Shown: piece by piece, positions 27,207 through 36,821 of the stretch
How positions within the stretch are numbered: the stretch's first letter is position 1
Layout of the letters: every line of letters begins with the position of its first letter
Assembly (NCBI GenBank): GCA_018266765.1
Contig: JAFDZU010000001.1
Span: 34,425 to 98,424 of the forward strand
Direction: 5' to 3'
Length of the DNA: 64,000 bases
Origin: Bacteroidota bacterium
Lineage (GTDB): Bacteria; Bacteroidota; Ignavibacteria; Kapaibacteriales; UBA961
The notes under the pieces: model-generated
Told to the model about the DNA's origin: nothing
The model's input: only the letters and a program-made list of their open reading frames with translations
Databases searched by the model: none
Program-made: the position numbers and the translations under genes

Positions 27207-28898
27207 TTACTTTTTCGACAATGTATAGATAACACCAACTACAGTAACGATTTGAGCTGTGATTGTGAGAACCGATGTTAAAATATCCATAAATTTAACT
27301 TTTGATTCGGGAATTTCCGGAACCATAATATTATCCCCGGGTTCGACTATGGTATTTTTTTCAGATGCTAATAACTGTTCACCACGTGGTTTTACAACCA
27401 AAACTTCACTTTCATCTGCTTTATAAGCATAACCTCCTGCTAAACTAATATAATCCTTAAATGTATAGCTTGGTTTATAAAGAATTTTACCCGGAATATT
27501 TACTCTACCTACTATATTGACAAAAATATTTTTCTCAGGTACATGAATTGAATCATCTTGTTTGAGATAAATTGTATGTGCAGGGGAATTTTTATCCGCT
27601 AAATTAGTAAAATCAATAGCAATCATTCCGCGAATTTGGCGTTGTGCTTCTCTATAATATGCTTTTTCCCGTTCAGTCATCGAGCTTACCGGCTGACCAA
27701 GCAAACGGATATATTCATAATCAGGTTCTTCTTTTAAATCCCTGCGACGTATGAGAACAGCGTTTTCGATTGCGGCATTTTGAGTAAAACCTCCTGTACG
27801 AGCGATAACATCAGCAACCGTTGTTCCGTTTGGATTAATACCATAACTTCCCGGAAATAATATTTCTCCTTTTACTGCTACCGTTGCACCGGAATGCCAA
27901 TACGGTATTCGCCTTACAAATATTCTATCTCCCGAATGAATTGCTACATCATTCAAGAATTGTCCCACTCCACTTGATAAGCTTTGTTGCCATCCATTTA
28001 TATTGACTGATATTCGTTGAGTTTCCGATGAGGAATTAATAAAACGGATAATTTCGACTGAATCCAAAAAAGCAGATGGAAGAACTCCTTGCGAGAAGCG
28101 AAGCATCGTCGAAAGCATATCACCTTCGACAAATTCAAATGCCCCGGGAGTACCGACTTCTCCATTTACTTCTATAATTTCTCGTTCAGGATACGGGGCT
28201 ACGTTGATTACATCACCACCTTGAAGGTTTGGATTACCTTCTTTTTCTCCCAAAAGATAGAATCGTGTTAAATCGGCTACTATTGGATTAGTCAGTCCTT
28301 CTCTACGAATCGTAATATGACGTTGAGAACCGTTATAGAGCATACGTCCTGCTCTTTCAATTACTTCCGACAATCTATCAGCTGAAGAAGCAGGAATATA
28401 TCCGGGAGAACGAACACTACCAATAACCGACACTTTGAATTGTCGTAATTTTCGTAATGAAAGTGAAACTGATTGAACTTTATAAATCTTTGAAACTTTG
28501 GCTTCTACCATTTTTTCTGCTTCTGCAAGAGTTTTCCCTTTTACATTAATTGCTCCGATTCCGGGAATAATTAATCTTGCTTCGGGAGATATCGTCAAAT
28601 CATAAATCTTTGGTTCGAGTGCTCCTATAAAAAGACTCACACCATCTTGAGGGCCAAGAATATATTCTTCAGGATTAATTGGTTGTTCTATTATTCCGGC
28701 GGCATCTTTAGCTGTTTCGGCAGATATTTTAACACCAACCGTATCGTATTCTCCCGGCTTAGCCATTTGTGGTTTTGGTAATTTAAGCGAAGGTATCTGA
28801 GCAAATGTTTGTGATGATTCGAATAAACAACTAAGTAAAATAGCAGTGATTATTCCATAATATGCAATTTTTCGTGGGTGTATTAACTTTGACAACAT
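27207..28898 (-). CDS. Polysaccharide export outer-membrane protein (Wza-like, SLBB domains)
   Basis: Exported protein of 563 residues, forming the outer-membrane channel for polysaccharide. After a signal peptide (about 1-33, ending QTFAQ) comes the Poly_export domain (EYILGPQDGVSLFIG to VQSVSLSLRKLRQFKVSVIG). Several SLBB domains follow, each with the V-G-V--PG pattern (VIGSVRSPGYIP, VNGEVGTPGAFEF, VKGEILFPGSYGI, IVGRVNIPGKILY). The protein ends with a hydrophobic helix (MDILTSVLTITAQIVTVVG) that may cross the outer membrane. The Wzz-type gene follows at once. No glycosyltransferase genes adjoin, so the sugar made is unknown. Confidence 0.88.
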   Translation of the reverse strand: MLSKLIHPRKIAYYGIITAILLSCLFESSQTFAQIPSLKLPKPQMAKPGEYDTVGVKISAETAKDAAGIIEQPINPEEYILGPQDGVSLFIGALEPKIYDLTISPEARLIIPGIGAINVKGKTLAEAEKMVEAKVSKIYKVQSVSLSLRKLRQFKVSVIGSVRSPGYIPASSADRLSEVIERAGRMLYNGSQRHITIRREGLTNPIVADLTRFYLLGEKEGNPNLQGGDVINVAPYPEREIIEVNGEVGTPGAFEFVEGDMLSTMLRFSQGVLPSAFLDSVEIIRFINSSSETQRISVNINGWQQSLSSGVGQFLNDVAIHSGDRIFVRRIPYWHSGATVAVKGEILFPGSYGINPNGTTVADVIARTGGFTQNAAIENAVLIRRRDLKEEPDYEYIRLLGQPVSSMTEREKAYYREAQRQIRGMIAIDFTNLADKNSPAHTIYLKQDDSIHVPEKNIFVNIVGRVNIPGKILYKPSYTFKDYISLAGGYAYKADESEVLVVKPRGEQLLASEKNTIVEPGDNIMVPEIPESKVKFMDILTSVLTITAQIVTVVGVIYTLSKK

Positions 28899-28982
28899 AA
28901 TAAGTTTGAGTATTTATTGAGAGATTTGACCACAAAAATAGAAAAAAATTTACAGTCGGACAGATTCTTTTACTAAAACAAA

Positions 28983-29009
28983 AGCCGCTTTTCTTTTCAA
29001 AAAGCGGCT
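28983..29009 (-). terminator. Intrinsic terminator after pckA
   Basis: AGCCGCTTTT (28983-28992) pairs with AAAAGCGGCT (29000-29009), a 10-base-pair stem with a 7-base loop. Read on the minus strand it is followed by TTTGTTTTAG. It lies 26 bases after the pckA stop codon. Confidence 0.85.
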
Positions 29010-29034
29010 GTATACTGTTTTTATTCTATTCTAC

Positions 29035-30588
29035 TTATTCGAATTGTTTATAATTATCTTCAAATAATCCGACTAAATGTTTTGCTTTGGCATCATAAGC
29101 CGCTTTATCTTCCCAAGTGTTTCGTGGGTTTAGTATTTCAGTAGGAACTCCCTGACACGAAGTAGGTATACTTAACTTGAAGAAATCTTCTTTAACAAAT
29201 TCAACATTATTTAATTCTCCTGTTAATGCCGCACGAAGCAACGCTCTGGTATAACTGATTTTCATACGCTTTCCGACTCCATATTCTCCGCCACTCCAAC
29301 CAGTATTGACTAACCAAACCTGAGAATTGTTCGCATTAATTTTATCACGAAGTAAATTAGCATAAACTTTAGGATGATGAACCATAAACGGAGCACCGAA
29401 GCATGTACTAAATGTAGCCGTAGGTTCTTTTACACCGGCTTCTGTTCCGGCGACTTTTGCAGTATACCCCGAAAGGAAATGAAACATTGCTTGCTCGGGT
29501 GTCAGCTTTGAGATTGGGGGCATAACTCCAAATGCATCACAAGTCAAAAAGAAAATATTAGTCGGGTTTCCACCTTTATTTGAATCGGCTGTATTTTCGA
29601 GTACATCGCGTGAATAGGAAGCGCGTGTATTTTCTGTTATACTGTCATCAAAAAAGTCTATTGCACGAGATTCAGGGTCAACAACCACATTTTCTAAGAT
29701 TGTTCCAAATGTTCGTGTTGTTTGATAAATAATCGGCTCTGATTCAGCTGATAAATTAATAACTTTAGCATAGCATCCACCTTCTACATTGAACGTTCCA
29801 TCATTCGACCATCCATGCTCGTCATCTCCGATTAGTGAACGCTCAGGATCTGTAGAAAGAGTTGTTTTTCCTGTTCCTGAAAGTCCAAAGAATAACGCTG
29901 TGTCTCCACCCTTACCAATATTAGCTGAGCAGTGCATACTCATAACTTTTTGGAGTGGAAGCAGATAATTCATTACGGTAAAAATGGACTTTTTAATTTC
30001 ACCGGCGTATTGTGTTCCGCCAATTAAAACAAGACGTTGTGAGAAATCAAGAATAATGAATGTTTCCGTACGAGTACCGTCTGTAGCAGGATTTGCTTTA
30101 AAATCAGGTGCATGAATGATAGTAAATCCCGGAATAAAAGTATCAAGTTGCTCATCACTTGCTTCAATGAACATATTTTTAGCAAAAAGATTGTGCCATG
30201 CGTGTTGTGTAATTACACGAACAGGAAGTGAATATTTATTATCCGAGCCAGCAATACAATCAAGGACATATAAATCTTGATTTTGTAGATATGCTGTGAC
30301 TCGAGACTTCAGATTATTAAATTTATCTTGTGGGAATGGTTTATTTACTTTGCCCCACCAAACATTATCTTTGCTCGTGGATTCTTCGACCACAAATTTA
30401 TCTTGTGCGCTTCGACCTGTGTGTGGAGTTGTGATTGCAACGAGTGCACCATGTTCTGAAAGTTGTGCTTCTCCATATGTTAAAGCATGTTCGTAAAGGT
30501 CGGGTGTGGATAGATTGTAATAAATTTCTCCAAGATTTGTAAGTCCAAGCTCCTGCATTGACAGCGTTATTTCTTCAATAGTTTTCAT
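29035..30588 (-). CDS. pckA: Phosphoenolpyruvate carboxykinase (ATP)
   Basis: Converts oxaloacetate and ATP to phosphoenolpyruvate, CO2 and ADP; the first committed step of gluconeogenesis. The 517-residue protein shows the ATP-type signature GLSGTGKTTLSTDPERSLIGDDEHGW (kinase loop near residue 233), the metal/substrate site EGGCYAKVINLS, GGTQYAGEIKKS, and C-terminal NTGWSGGEYGVGKRM. It is transcribed alone with its own terminator. With methylmalonyl-CoA mutase at 59.7 kb it fits feeding of C4 acids into sugar synthesis. Confidence 0.97.
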   Translation of the reverse strand: MKTIEEITLSMQELGLTNLGEIYYNLSTPDLYEHALTYGEAQLSEHGALVAITTPHTGRSAQDKFVVEESTSKDNVWWGKVNKPFPQDKFNNLKSRVTAYLQNQDLYVLDCIAGSDNKYSLPVRVITQHAWHNLFAKNMFIEASDEQLDTFIPGFTIIHAPDFKANPATDGTRTETFIILDFSQRLVLIGGTQYAGEIKKSIFTVMNYLLPLQKVMSMHCSANIGKGGDTALFFGLSGTGKTTLSTDPERSLIGDDEHGWSNDGTFNVEGGCYAKVINLSAESEPIIYQTTRTFGTILENVVVDPESRAIDFFDDSITENTRASYSRDVLENTADSNKGGNPTNIFFLTCDAFGVMPPISKLTPEQAMFHFLSGYTAKVAGTEAGVKEPTATFSTCFGAPFMVHHPKVYANLLRDKINANNSQVWLVNTGWSGGEYGVGKRMKISYTRALLRAALTGELNNVEFVKEDFFKLSIPTSCQGVPTEILNPRNTWEDKAAYDAKAKHLVGLFEDNYKQFE

Positions 30589-30778
30589 TGATTATACCTA
30601 AAGTAATGAAACAAATAGTTATGTTTAAAAATCAGAATATACAATTCTATACTTACAAAAATCGTGATTTTTTGGAACTTATCTTTGGTAATTTTATCAA
30701 CAAGGAAGTATTTTTGCTAAAAGTCACCTGATTCTTTATAAATAATTCACATCATTTTACTTTTTTGTAATTAATTTT

Positions 30779-31510
30779 ATGGCTTTAAATCTCGATAAAG
30801 TTCGCGTCATATATTTTGACATTGATAATACGTTAGTTGACCATAGTGGAGCTGAAAAGCGTGCTATCGCATTACTCTTAGAACAATTTTCACATGATTT
30901 TTCCCATAGTTCTCTTGAAAAATTTTCGACACATTATAAACATATCAACGAAAAATATTGGCGAAGACTTGCTTCCGGTGAGTTAACTGTCGAACAAATG
31001 CGCACTCAGCGATTTGTCTCAATGCTCGAAGAATTTTCAGGGCACTCTCATGCAATTATTCAAGAGCTTGCTCCTATTATGGGCAACCAATATCTCGATA
31101 ATTATGAATTATTTTGGGAGTTAAATGACGGTGCGAGTAAAGCAATAGAATCGGCTTCTCAAATGGCACCACTCGGTTTACTTTCCAATGGTTTTCGTTT
31201 GCAAGTACTTCGTAAAATCAAACAATTCGGCTGGAATGATATTTTTGAACATGTTGTAATTTCTGAAGATGTCGGTGTAATGAAGCCACACCTTGAAATT
31301 TTTAATCATGCAATGAAAATATCAGGAATCAATAATCCGCATGAAATGCTGTATATTGGAGATCATTATGATTCTGATATCATCGGTGCTTCGAATGCAG
31401 GATGGCAAACAGTTTGGGTGAATCTTCATCTTGAAACGAAGCCGGATAACAGAGCCAACGAAGAAATAACATCAATAGCACAAATACAGCAACTTATTTT
31501 GAAACATTGA
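30779..31510 (+). CDS. HAD-family hydrolase (YjjG/pyrimidine nucleotidase-like)
   Basis: Cytosolic phosphatase of 243 residues. HAD motif I is FDIDNTLVDHSG near residue 13, with the nucleophile Asp and the acid/base Asp two residues later. Motif II is LLSNGF, the lysine motif lies in VGVMKPHLEIF, and motif IV is YIGDHYDSDIIGASNAGW. The small helical cap after motif I puts it with the subfamily I enzymes, such as YjjG-type nucleotidases or 2-haloacid dehalogenase-like phosphatases. The substrate cannot be told. It starts 190 bases from the divergent pckA. Confidence 0.85.
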   Translation: MALNLDKVRVIYFDIDNTLVDHSGAEKRAIALLLEQFSHDFSHSSLEKFSTHYKHINEKYWRRLASGELTVEQMRTQRFVSMLEEFSGHSHAIIQELAPIMGNQYLDNYELFWELNDGASKAIESASQMAPLGLLSNGFRLQVLRKIKQFGWNDIFEHVVISEDVGVMKPHLEIFNHAMKISGINNPHEMLYIGDHYDSDIIGASNAGWQTVWVNLHLETKPDNRANEEITSIAQIQQLILKH

Positions 31511-31699
31511 ATTATTGTGATTATAGGTTAATGTAAATTGTTCAGCGTTAAGTAATAGAATTAGAAATATTTTAAGAAACTTAAGCTTCAAATGGAGAGT
31601 CTCTGTTTCTTTGTTAGTGTTTGGTAATTTTTTACCGTAATTTCGTAGTAATTAAAATACAATTTAGTTTCCACCCTTCGTTTTAGTAAGGAGTATTTC

Positions 31700-34600
31700 A
31701 TGAGAACATTTCTCACCCGATTCATTCTGACAGTCGCAATACTTACATTATTTATTTCTATTGGTGCTTCTGCCCAACCAATTGAAAAAGATAGTAAAGG
31801 AACAGACTTTTGGCTCACATTTATGCCTAATTTTCATAACAATCAAAATGACCCAATTGCTAACAGACAAGATTCTTTATCTATCTTAATCGTTGCAAGC
31901 GAACCTACTAAAGGTATAATTTATTACCGAAATAAAGCCGGAGTTACTTTACAAAAGAATTTTCAAATTAACGATATAACAAAAGTTTATTCTTTTGGTA
32001 TTCCTTGGGTAGGATATGAACTCGAAGGATTTAATTCTTCAGGAGTTATAATAAATCAAAATCAAAATGAAATTACAGCTAATCAATCTTTCCATGTTAC
32101 TTCCGAAAAAGACATAAGTGTTTATGCTCTTAATCAAGCCGTAACAACAAGTGAGGCCTTTTTAGTATTGCCTACAGATGCTCTCGGTAAAGATTATTAC
32201 GTAATGTCTTATAATAGTGATGGTTCTGTTTCCGGCAACACTTTAAATGGAAGCAGCACACCTTCTCAATTTGCTATTGTCGCAACTGAAGACGCAACAA
32301 CAATAACCGTTGTTCCTAAAGTTGCAACATACAGCAATGGAATAATACCGCAAACCTTTACTCTCGACAAAGGAGAGTCATATCTTGTCCAAGCAAAAAT
32401 AACAGCTTCTAATTTAACGGCTGATTTAACGGGTTCTCATGTTACTTCCGATAAACCTATTGCGGTTTTCGGCGGGCAACAACGAGCATTAATTCCTATT
32501 TATGAGAAAAGTAATCTACAATCAAGAGATTGTCTTATTGAACAAATTCCACCTGTCGGTACGTGGGGAAAGAATGCTTTTCTTACTCCATATCCTTTAC
32601 CGACTACTGCCTCAAAAATAGGATCAGATTTGTATCGAATTCTTGCCGCTTATGATAGTACCGAAGTATATATTAATGGTGTACGACAAACAAATCTAAC
32701 CGCAGGCGGAATAACAGAAGGAACGTTAGATGTTGCTGCTACAGTAACTGCTACTAAACCAATAATGGTCGCTCATTTCAAAAAAACAGCAGGTGCCGGC
32801 GGAGGAGCAAACAGCGGACTTAGCGACCCATTTATGCTGATAATTCCACCGAAAGAACAATTCCAAAATTTCTATCGTTGTATGAATGTTCAAGCGTACG
32901 ACCAAGCGAATCCGGGTGGTGTTTATCAAGAGCAATATATTTCGGTAGTTGCACCCGATACTACCCTTTCAACCATAAAATTAGACGGTGTCCCTGTCAA
33001 TGTTTCAAAATTCAAACCAATCCCCGGTTCAAATTATTCATTTGCATGGCTTGGAGGTGCTAATGGAGCTGACGGTGTAACTGATGGCGCACATACTGTA
33101 GAAGCAGATTTACCGATTGGAATTTATGTTTATGGTTACGGACCTGCTAATTCGTATGGTTATGTAGGCGGGACGGCATATCGTACTTTTGATTTCAATC
33201 CTCCTAAAATCACATCTATTCCGGAATGTTTCGGGATTCAAGGAACTGTATTTGATACACTAACCGGCGATACGCATGTACAAGAAGTTACTGCACCACC
33301 GGATTCCATGATTAATACTACAGTTACGATTCCTAAATTCACTCCGGTTCAGCCATCGGTTAAATTCACAGCCGCTTTAATTGACATCAATAATGATGGT
33401 TCGTTTGTAGTCTATGCACGGGATTCAGTTAATTATGTTTCTCGTCAGCTCATAGAAATTCCCGGTTTCACTGTTGGCATAACTCAACCTAAAAATGCAG
33501 ACTCAATTGCAACAGTAAAACGAATTGGGCCTGTTGGAAAGCAATACTGTTTTCCTGTTGAATTATATAATTACGGTAAATTCCCACAAGAACTTACAAT
33601 TCTTGACTTTAGAAAAAAAACGACTGTGTTTACTGTCAATACAACTGCCCCGATTACCCTTAGACCAAAAGAACGAAAACTCATCACGGTCTGTTTTAAT
33701 TCTCTGACCGAAGGTGAATTTATTGATACACTTCTTATCGGGCAACCTTGCGGTGAACGCTCACTCGTGGAACTTGTAATGAGTGCCATTGTAGATAGAA
33801 ACAAACCGGCTTTCACTCTTGAAGATGACAGCTGCAAGCATTCATTTAGAATAGCAATATCAGATACACTGCCAAGCGATTTAGGAATTCAATCAACTGA
33901 AATTGTACAGGATTCTACCGTTAATTGCACAGTAAAGGCAGATACAGTAAGTAATTCAAGAATTGTTGGTTATACTGTAGAAATTATAGATTCGTACCAA
34001 GATGCACGCTTTACAATTAATGCTTTAGATTCAGCTGGAAATAGCAGTACTCGTACTGAAAACATTCCCGGATTTACACTTCAAATCGAATCAGTTTCAG
34101 ATTCAACAGGATTTGTATTCGATAATTCAACGGTTGGAATAGTCCGTTGCGAATCAATGAGTTTGTATAATTATGGTAATTTTACTCTAACGCTCAATGA
34201 TGCAGTTCTTGCTCAAAATACAATATTCTCTGTTCCACAATCTCAATTTCCTTTTGTTATTCCGCCGAAACAACGCAGACCGCTTCAAGTTTGTTATACT
34301 CCTGCAAAAGTTAAAATAGATATTGATACCGATACACTTCAATTTGGATTTGGCTGTTTGCGGAAAGATATCAAACTCTTAGGAATACATACAAAAGAAG
34401 GAGTAATTCAAGCCGGTGACACTCGATGTGCTGTTCCAATCAAAGTAACTACTCTCAACTCCCCGTCTGTTGTATTTCTACAACAAAACACTCCTAATCC
34501 TCTGCCTTCAGGAGGTGAAACTTCCATACGATTCGGATTAAGTAATAGTTTTGCTACTTCGCTGGAAATTTATGATTTGTTAGGAAATAGAAAAGCAGTT

Positions 34601-34735
34601 TTAGCCGATGGTTTGTTCACAGCCGGTGTATATGATGTTGCTGTCAATAATCTCCAACTTCCTTCAGGAGTTTATATTTACCGTTTGCATTACGGAACAG
34701 AATCTATCAGTAAAATAATGATTGTTTCTGAATAG
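31700..34735 (+). CDS. Large secreted protein with IgGFc-binding-like N-terminus and T9SS sorting domain
   Basis: Secreted protein of 1011 residues. A signal peptide (about 1-27, ending GASAQP) is followed by KGTDFWLTFMPNFHNN, the hallmark start of the IgGFc-binding-protein N-terminal-like domain. That domain (about 30-500) holds repeated strands such as TSDKPIAVFGGQQRALIP and FQNFYRCMNVQAY. Then come two similar beta-sandwich blocks with NYGKFPQELTILDF and NYGNFTLTLNDAVL, and a C-terminal type A sorting domain (QQNTPNPLPSGGETSIRF, PSGVYIYRLHYGTESISK). AAGGAG lies upstream of the ATG. Role at the cell surface is unknown; the name of the domain does not imply IgG binding here. Confidence 0.85.
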   Translation: MRTFLTRFILTVAILTLFISIGASAQPIEKDSKGTDFWLTFMPNFHNNQNDPIANRQDSLSILIVASEPTKGIIYYRNKAGVTLQKNFQINDITKVYSFGIPWVGYELEGFNSSGVIINQNQNEITANQSFHVTSEKDISVYALNQAVTTSEAFLVLPTDALGKDYYVMSYNSDGSVSGNTLNGSSTPSQFAIVATEDATTITVVPKVATYSNGIIPQTFTLDKGESYLVQAKITASNLTADLTGSHVTSDKPIAVFGGQQRALIPIYEKSNLQSRDCLIEQIPPVGTWGKNAFLTPYPLPTTASKIGSDLYRILAAYDSTEVYINGVRQTNLTAGGITEGTLDVAATVTATKPIMVAHFKKTAGAGGGANSGLSDPFMLIIPPKEQFQNFYRCMNVQAYDQANPGGVYQEQYISVVAPDTTLSTIKLDGVPVNVSKFKPIPGSNYSFAWLGGANGADGVTDGAHTVEADLPIGIYVYGYGPANSYGYVGGTAYRTFDFNPPKITSIPECFGIQGTVFDTLTGDTHVQEVTAPPDSMINTTVTIPKFTPVQPSVKFTAALIDINNDGSFVVYARDSVNYVSRQLIEIPGFTVGITQPKNADSIATVKRIGPVGKQYCFPVELYNYGKFPQELTILDFRKKTTVFTVNTTAPITLRPKERKLITVCFNSLTEGEFIDTLLIGQPCGERSLVELVMSAIVDRNKPAFTLEDDSCKHSFRIAISDTLPSDLGIQSTEIVQDSTVNCTVKADTVSNSRIVGYTVEIIDSYQDARFTINALDSAGNSSTRTENIPGFTLQIESVSDSTGFVFDNSTVGIVRCESMSLYNYGNFTLTLNDAVLAQNTIFSVPQSQFPFVIPPKQRRPLQVCYTPAKVKIDIDTDTLQFGFGCLRKDIKLLGIHTKEGVIQAGDTRCAVPIKVTTLNSPSVVFLQQNTPNPLPSGGETSIRFGLSNSFATSLEIYDLLGNRKAVLADGLFTAGVYDVAVNNLQLPSGVYIYRLHYGTESISKIMIVSE

Positions 34736-34781
34736 AATCTAATACATTTATCTCCAAAATTAATCAGGATACTTAACAATT

Positions 34782-36035
34782 ATGGCTGTTCTCCTTACAA
34801 ACATTTCATCGATTATTACGTGTGCTGTCGGAAATAGCACCAATAAATCCGGCATTGAAATGCAAGATATTGGAGAAATTAGAAATGGTGCATTGCTGTT
34901 TGATAAAGAAATTCTTTGGGTTGGAAATTCAGCAGATGCTACCGATTATTTGATGAAAAATAATCCCGCTCCCATTACACAAGTTATTGATTGTAAAGGA
35001 AAAACTGTTCTTCCCGGATTTGTAGATTCTCATACACATATTGTGTTTGCAGGAAGTCGAGCCGGTGAATTTGCAAGAAGACTGCAAGGTGTAAGTTATC
35101 AGCAAATTGCCGCTGAAGGCGGAGGAATTCTCCGAACAATGAATGCAGTTCGAACTGCAAGCCAAACAGACATTGAAGCAATCGGAAGAAAACTTGCTCT
35201 TAGCGCACTCAAACAAGGAACAACAACAATCGAAGTCAAAAGCGGATACGGACTAACTTTTGAAAGTGAATTAAAATTACTTCGTGCTATCCGAACACTC
35301 CAACAAGAACTTCAACTACGAGTTATCCCGACATTTCTCGGCGCACATGATTTCCCTCCTGAATTTCGCACAAACCGCACGAAATACATTGATATTATTT
35401 GTAATGAAATGATTCCGGCGGTTGTTGAGGAAAATCTTGCAGTTTTTTGTGATGTATTCACCGACACAGGATATTTCACCGTTCCCGAATCCGAAAAAAT
35501 CCTTCAAACCGCGATTGATGCCGGACTTAAAGTCAAAGTTCATGCTGACGAACTCTCAAGTTTTGGTGCGGCTGAAATGGCGGCTCGGATGAACGCTATA
35601 AGTGCAGACCATCTTTTGTTTATTTCGGAGGCGGGTATCAATCTTATGCGTGAAAGCGGAACAATTGCCACTCTCCTTCCCGGTACTGCTTATACGCTAA
35701 AACTACCGTTTGCTCCTGCGCAAACAATGATAGAACATGGTTTAGCTGTAGCACTTGCTACTGACTGTAACCCCGGTTCATGCTTTATGGAAAATATGCA
35801 GATGGTTCTTTCGCTTGCGTGTACAATGGGTGGAATGACGGTGGAAGAAGCAATCTCGGCATCTACTATTAATGGAGCCGCGGCACTTGGATTATCAAAC
35901 CAAACAGGAAGTTTGGAAATCGGCAAATCTGCTGATTTTATTATTGCCGACTGTGCAGATTATGCAGAATTAGTCTATCACTTCGGAACAAATCAAGTGA
36001 GAGAAGTCTGGATTCAAGGCAAAAAAGTTGTTTAG
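34782..36035 (+). CDS. hutI: Imidazolonepropionase
   Basis: Amidohydrolase of the third step of histidine breakdown, opening imidazolone-5-propionate to formiminoglutamate. The 417-residue protein has the metal motif VDSHTHIVFAGSRAGEF near residue 83, EVKSGYGLTFESELK, the metal-binding VHADELSSFGAAEMAA, SADHLLFIS, and ATDCNPGSCFMENMQ. It follows the large T9SS gene by 46 bases. The urocanase gene hutU lies about 27 kb away at 63306, so the hut pathway is scattered in this genome. Confidence 0.96.
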   Translation: MAVLLTNISSIITCAVGNSTNKSGIEMQDIGEIRNGALLFDKEILWVGNSADATDYLMKNNPAPITQVIDCKGKTVLPGFVDSHTHIVFAGSRAGEFARRLQGVSYQQIAAEGGGILRTMNAVRTASQTDIEAIGRKLALSALKQGTTTIEVKSGYGLTFESELKLLRAIRTLQQELQLRVIPTFLGAHDFPPEFRTNRTKYIDIICNEMIPAVVEENLAVFCDVFTDTGYFTVPESEKILQTAIDAGLKVKVHADELSSFGAAEMAARMNAISADHLLFISEAGINLMRESGTIATLLPGTAYTLKLPFAPAQTMIEHGLAVALATDCNPGSCFMENMQMVLSLACTMGGMTVEEAISASTINGAAALGLSNQTGSLEIGKSADFIIADCADYAELVYHFGTNQVREVWIQGKKVV

Positions 36036-36326
36036 AAATAGATATATCACCAAATCATACCAACGAACACCACCATTCCAACTAAACCAAACCAAGCTTC
36101 TTCAGAAAGGCACCGTTCAGTAGAAAGCAATCATAAACAATCAATTCAGATTCCTCATATCAATTGCCTCCGGCTTTAGTCGGATGATTGATAGCAAATA
36201 TTACGAATTGATATTTGCCAAATGAAACAAAAAGATTTTTTTAGCTAAAGCCAATCGAAGACTCAGTTTATATTGGTGAGGACACGCTGAAAACTTATTT
36301 GAAGTAGTTTTTTGAGTTAAAAAGTC

Positions 36327-36405
36327 CGTCCACGAATGTTTTTTTCTCGTCCACGAATGTTTTTTTTCGTCCACAGATGTTTTTTTCTCGTCCACGTATT
36401 TTTTT
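36327..36405. repeat. Tandem repeat, four copies of about 21 bases
   Basis: CGTCCACGAATGTTTTTTTC occurs at 36327, 36348, 36368 and 36389, with spacings of 21, 20 and 21. The third copy reads CAGATG and the fourth CGTATT in place of CGAATG. The T-runs vary in length, as expected of slippage. Confidence 0.85.
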
Positions 36406-36488
36406 AGAAGTATATTCTGAATGAAGATTCTTCATAAGATATGTCTGCAAATACCAATACAAGCTCAATAACAGGAGTTCTTTTTGTT

Positions 36489-36502
36489 GGGATAGTTGTA
36501 GT
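36489..36502 (+). repeat. Dispersed intergenic motif, short copy
   Basis: GGGATAGTTGTAGT is a shortened copy of the 20-base motif found at 23869-23888 (plus) and 38571-38590 (minus). It lies on the downstream side of the restriction-modification genes, opposite in orientation to the copy upstream of them. Confidence 0.5.
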
Positions 36503-36605
36503 AATAATCAGTAATTTCTGAAGGGAAGGCATCTTGTAGTAAATCGTGTCGTGTATTAATATTCAAGCTACATCGTGGTGAAGCATATCAAAAGAGATAT
36601 TTCCC

Positions 36606-36675
36606 GTTCCTTACGGAACTCTTGGTAGCGAGGCGGTGTAGTTGTTTTCTACCGAAATTGCGCCCCTGACGGGGC
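36606..36675. repeat. Double-hairpin element
   Basis: GTTCCTTACGGAAC (36606-36619) and GCCCCTGACGGGGC (36662-36675) are two short perfect hairpins of five base pairs, each with a four-base loop ending in AC, linked by CTTGGTAGCGAGGCGG and TTCTACCG. From memory, elements of this kind, with a stem reading like GTTCC-N-GGAAC, are dispersed in some FCB-group genomes; I cannot confirm it here. Confidence 0.55.
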
Positions 36676-36821
36676 TGATGGTGGTGTTTGAGTTTGGGTT
36701 GTTGTTGCTTACAGACTAATTAATCGGAATGTTATTGAAATGCCTCTATAATTAGTGCCTTGTTGGGAATAACTAACTAGACGGGAAAGACTTCGAGAGT
36801 AATGGAGATATGTTCACGATT

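Larger units (their letters stand above)
36036..36821. repeat. 786-base gap with hairpins, a tandem repeat and a dispersed motif
   Basis: I see no credible gene here. It holds, in order: CCTCCGGCTTTAGTCGGATG near 36167, a hairpin with one wobble and one mismatch; GCAAATAT (36194-36201) paired with ATATTTGC (36211-36218); a tandem repeat at 36327-36405; the dispersed motif at 36489-36502; and a double-hairpin element at 36606-36675. The frame that seems open on the minus strand at 36201-36395 is only translated tandem repeat. The mix suggests a place where small elements have built up, next to a restriction-modification pair. Confidence 0.65.

Noticed and set aside
36201..36395. Open frame on the minus strand encoding a repetitive Lys/Trp-rich peptide
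   Set aside because: It is the translation of the 21-base tandem repeat with its T-runs. It has no ribosome site and no sign of a folded protein.
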